25,918 nucleotides of DNA. It comes from Sphaeroforma sirkka. Lineage: Eukaryota > Opisthokonta > Ichthyosporea > Ichthyophonida. The notes beneath the pieces are model-generated. The model searched no databases and was not told the origin of the DNA. It saw only the letters and a program-made list of their open reading frames with translations. How positions within the stretch are numbered: position 1 is the first letter of the stretch; every line of letters starts with the position of its first letter. A program made the position numbers and the translations under genes. The stretch spans positions 1 to 25,918 of the forward strand of contig LUCW03001767.1 of NCBI GenBank assembly GCA_001586965.3. Direction: 5' to 3'. Below are positions 25,607 through 25,918 of the stretch, piece by piece.

Positions 25607-25918
25607 TGGGAAATACGGCCTCCGGTCATCTAAAATATCAAGATCAATTGAGATAATACATTGGTTTTTATTTGTATTTTTAAATAATTAGTACAAGCTC
25701 TTTTTTTTCCAATATTTCAAAGTGTTCTAAATTCACTTTTGATGGCCCAATAGCTCTGAGTATTTTGGTATGACTCATCTACTTGACCTATTTGAGACAT
25801 TAGTAGATGTAGGATATTATAAACTAAATTTATAATCTCCGAACTACTACTTATTGATTTTGGTCCTCCTGCCAATCTCCAAAAAAATCCAATAAGTCTT
25901 TTTTTTTCTTTTAACTTT
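25607..25918 (+). repeat. 3' LTR of copy B, cut by the window end
   Basis: Matches the 5' LTR from GAAATACGGCC onward but starts TGGGAAATACGG rather than TGTAGAAATACGG. It carries many one-base gaps and insertions, mostly in homopolymers. The window ends inside it, so the LTR length and any target duplication cannot be read. Confidence 0.85.

Larger units (their letters stand above)
18783..25918 (+). mobile_element. Ty3/Gypsy-type LTR retrotransposon copy B, nearly complete
   Basis: Order: 5' LTR (from 18783), leader, gag (19457-21492), then pol encoding protease, reverse transcriptase, RNase H, a DIRS/Dam-like domain and integrase (21502 to about 25320), noncoding 3' region, and a 3' LTR from 25607 to the window end. 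Integrase after RNase H is the Ty3/Gypsy order. No env-like frame lies between integrase and the 3' LTR. Gag and the integrase part carry several frameshifts, so this copy as sequenced could not make complete products. Confidence 0.9.

Noticed and set aside
18783..25918. DIRS-type element with a tyrosine recombinase
   Set aside because: It has direct LTRs and an HHCC plus D-x35-E integrase region after the extra domain; no tyrosine recombinase frame was found.

Overview
The window is eukaryotic nuclear DNA. It holds two intron-rich protein genes with GT..AG introns of 144-1382 nt, long (TA)n and (TG)n microsatellites, an inverted-repeat DNA element and nested LTR retrotransposons. Exons joined at canonical splice sites stay in phase throughout both genes. 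The architecture suits a unicellular or early-branching eukaryote with moderately compact genes, possibly a unicellular holozoan. That placement is inference; nothing in the sequence fixes the species.

Layout. 1-1690: gene-free, AT-rich, with small duplications and palindromes. 1691-3852: an element bounded by a perfect 29-bp inverted repeat, AT-rich inside, with subterminal AAATATGCC/GGCATATTT arrays; it looks like a non-autonomous class II element. 3853-5160: gene-free, with two small hairpins and T tracts. 5161-10623 (+): a nine-exon arrestin-domain gene, 534 codons when joined, whose 1.4-kb first intron is mostly alternating purine-pyrimidine repeats. 10974-14684 (-): a seven-exon glutathione S-transferase-like gene, about 299 codons, convergent with the arrestin gene; its last intron carries a 49-bp minisatellite. 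14685-15936: gene-free, with one diverged duplication. 15937-16965 (-): decayed protein-like fragments, the larger resembling part of a non-LTR retrotransposon protein. 16966-18782 (+): the 5' part (LTR, leader, partial gag) of a Ty3/Gypsy-type element, copy A. 18783-25918 (+): a nearly complete second copy, copy B (LTR, gag, pol with protease, RT, RNase H, an extra DIRS/Dam-like domain and integrase, then a 3' LTR cut by the window end).

How it fits together. The arrestin-like protein would be a cytosolic trafficking or signalling adaptor and the GST-like protein a cytosolic detoxification or redox enzyme; nothing links them except convergent orientation. The right third is a stack of mobile DNA: copy B begins exactly where copy A's gag stops, and copy A begins inside a reverse-strand protein-like fragment. 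Gag and the integrase part of copy B carry several frameshifts, most of them at homopolymers, while the 2.5-kb protease-RT-RNase H frame is open. This fits either early decay or base-calling error near a contig end.

Most unusual signals: (1) an antisense tRNA-like module (perfect box A, box B, T-run) inside gag of both Ty3 copies; (2) the DIRS/Dam-like domain between RNase H and integrase in an integrase-bearing LTR element; (3) gag and pol in one frame separated by a single UGA; (4) the 2.1-kb inverted-repeat element with its palindromic subterminal arrays.
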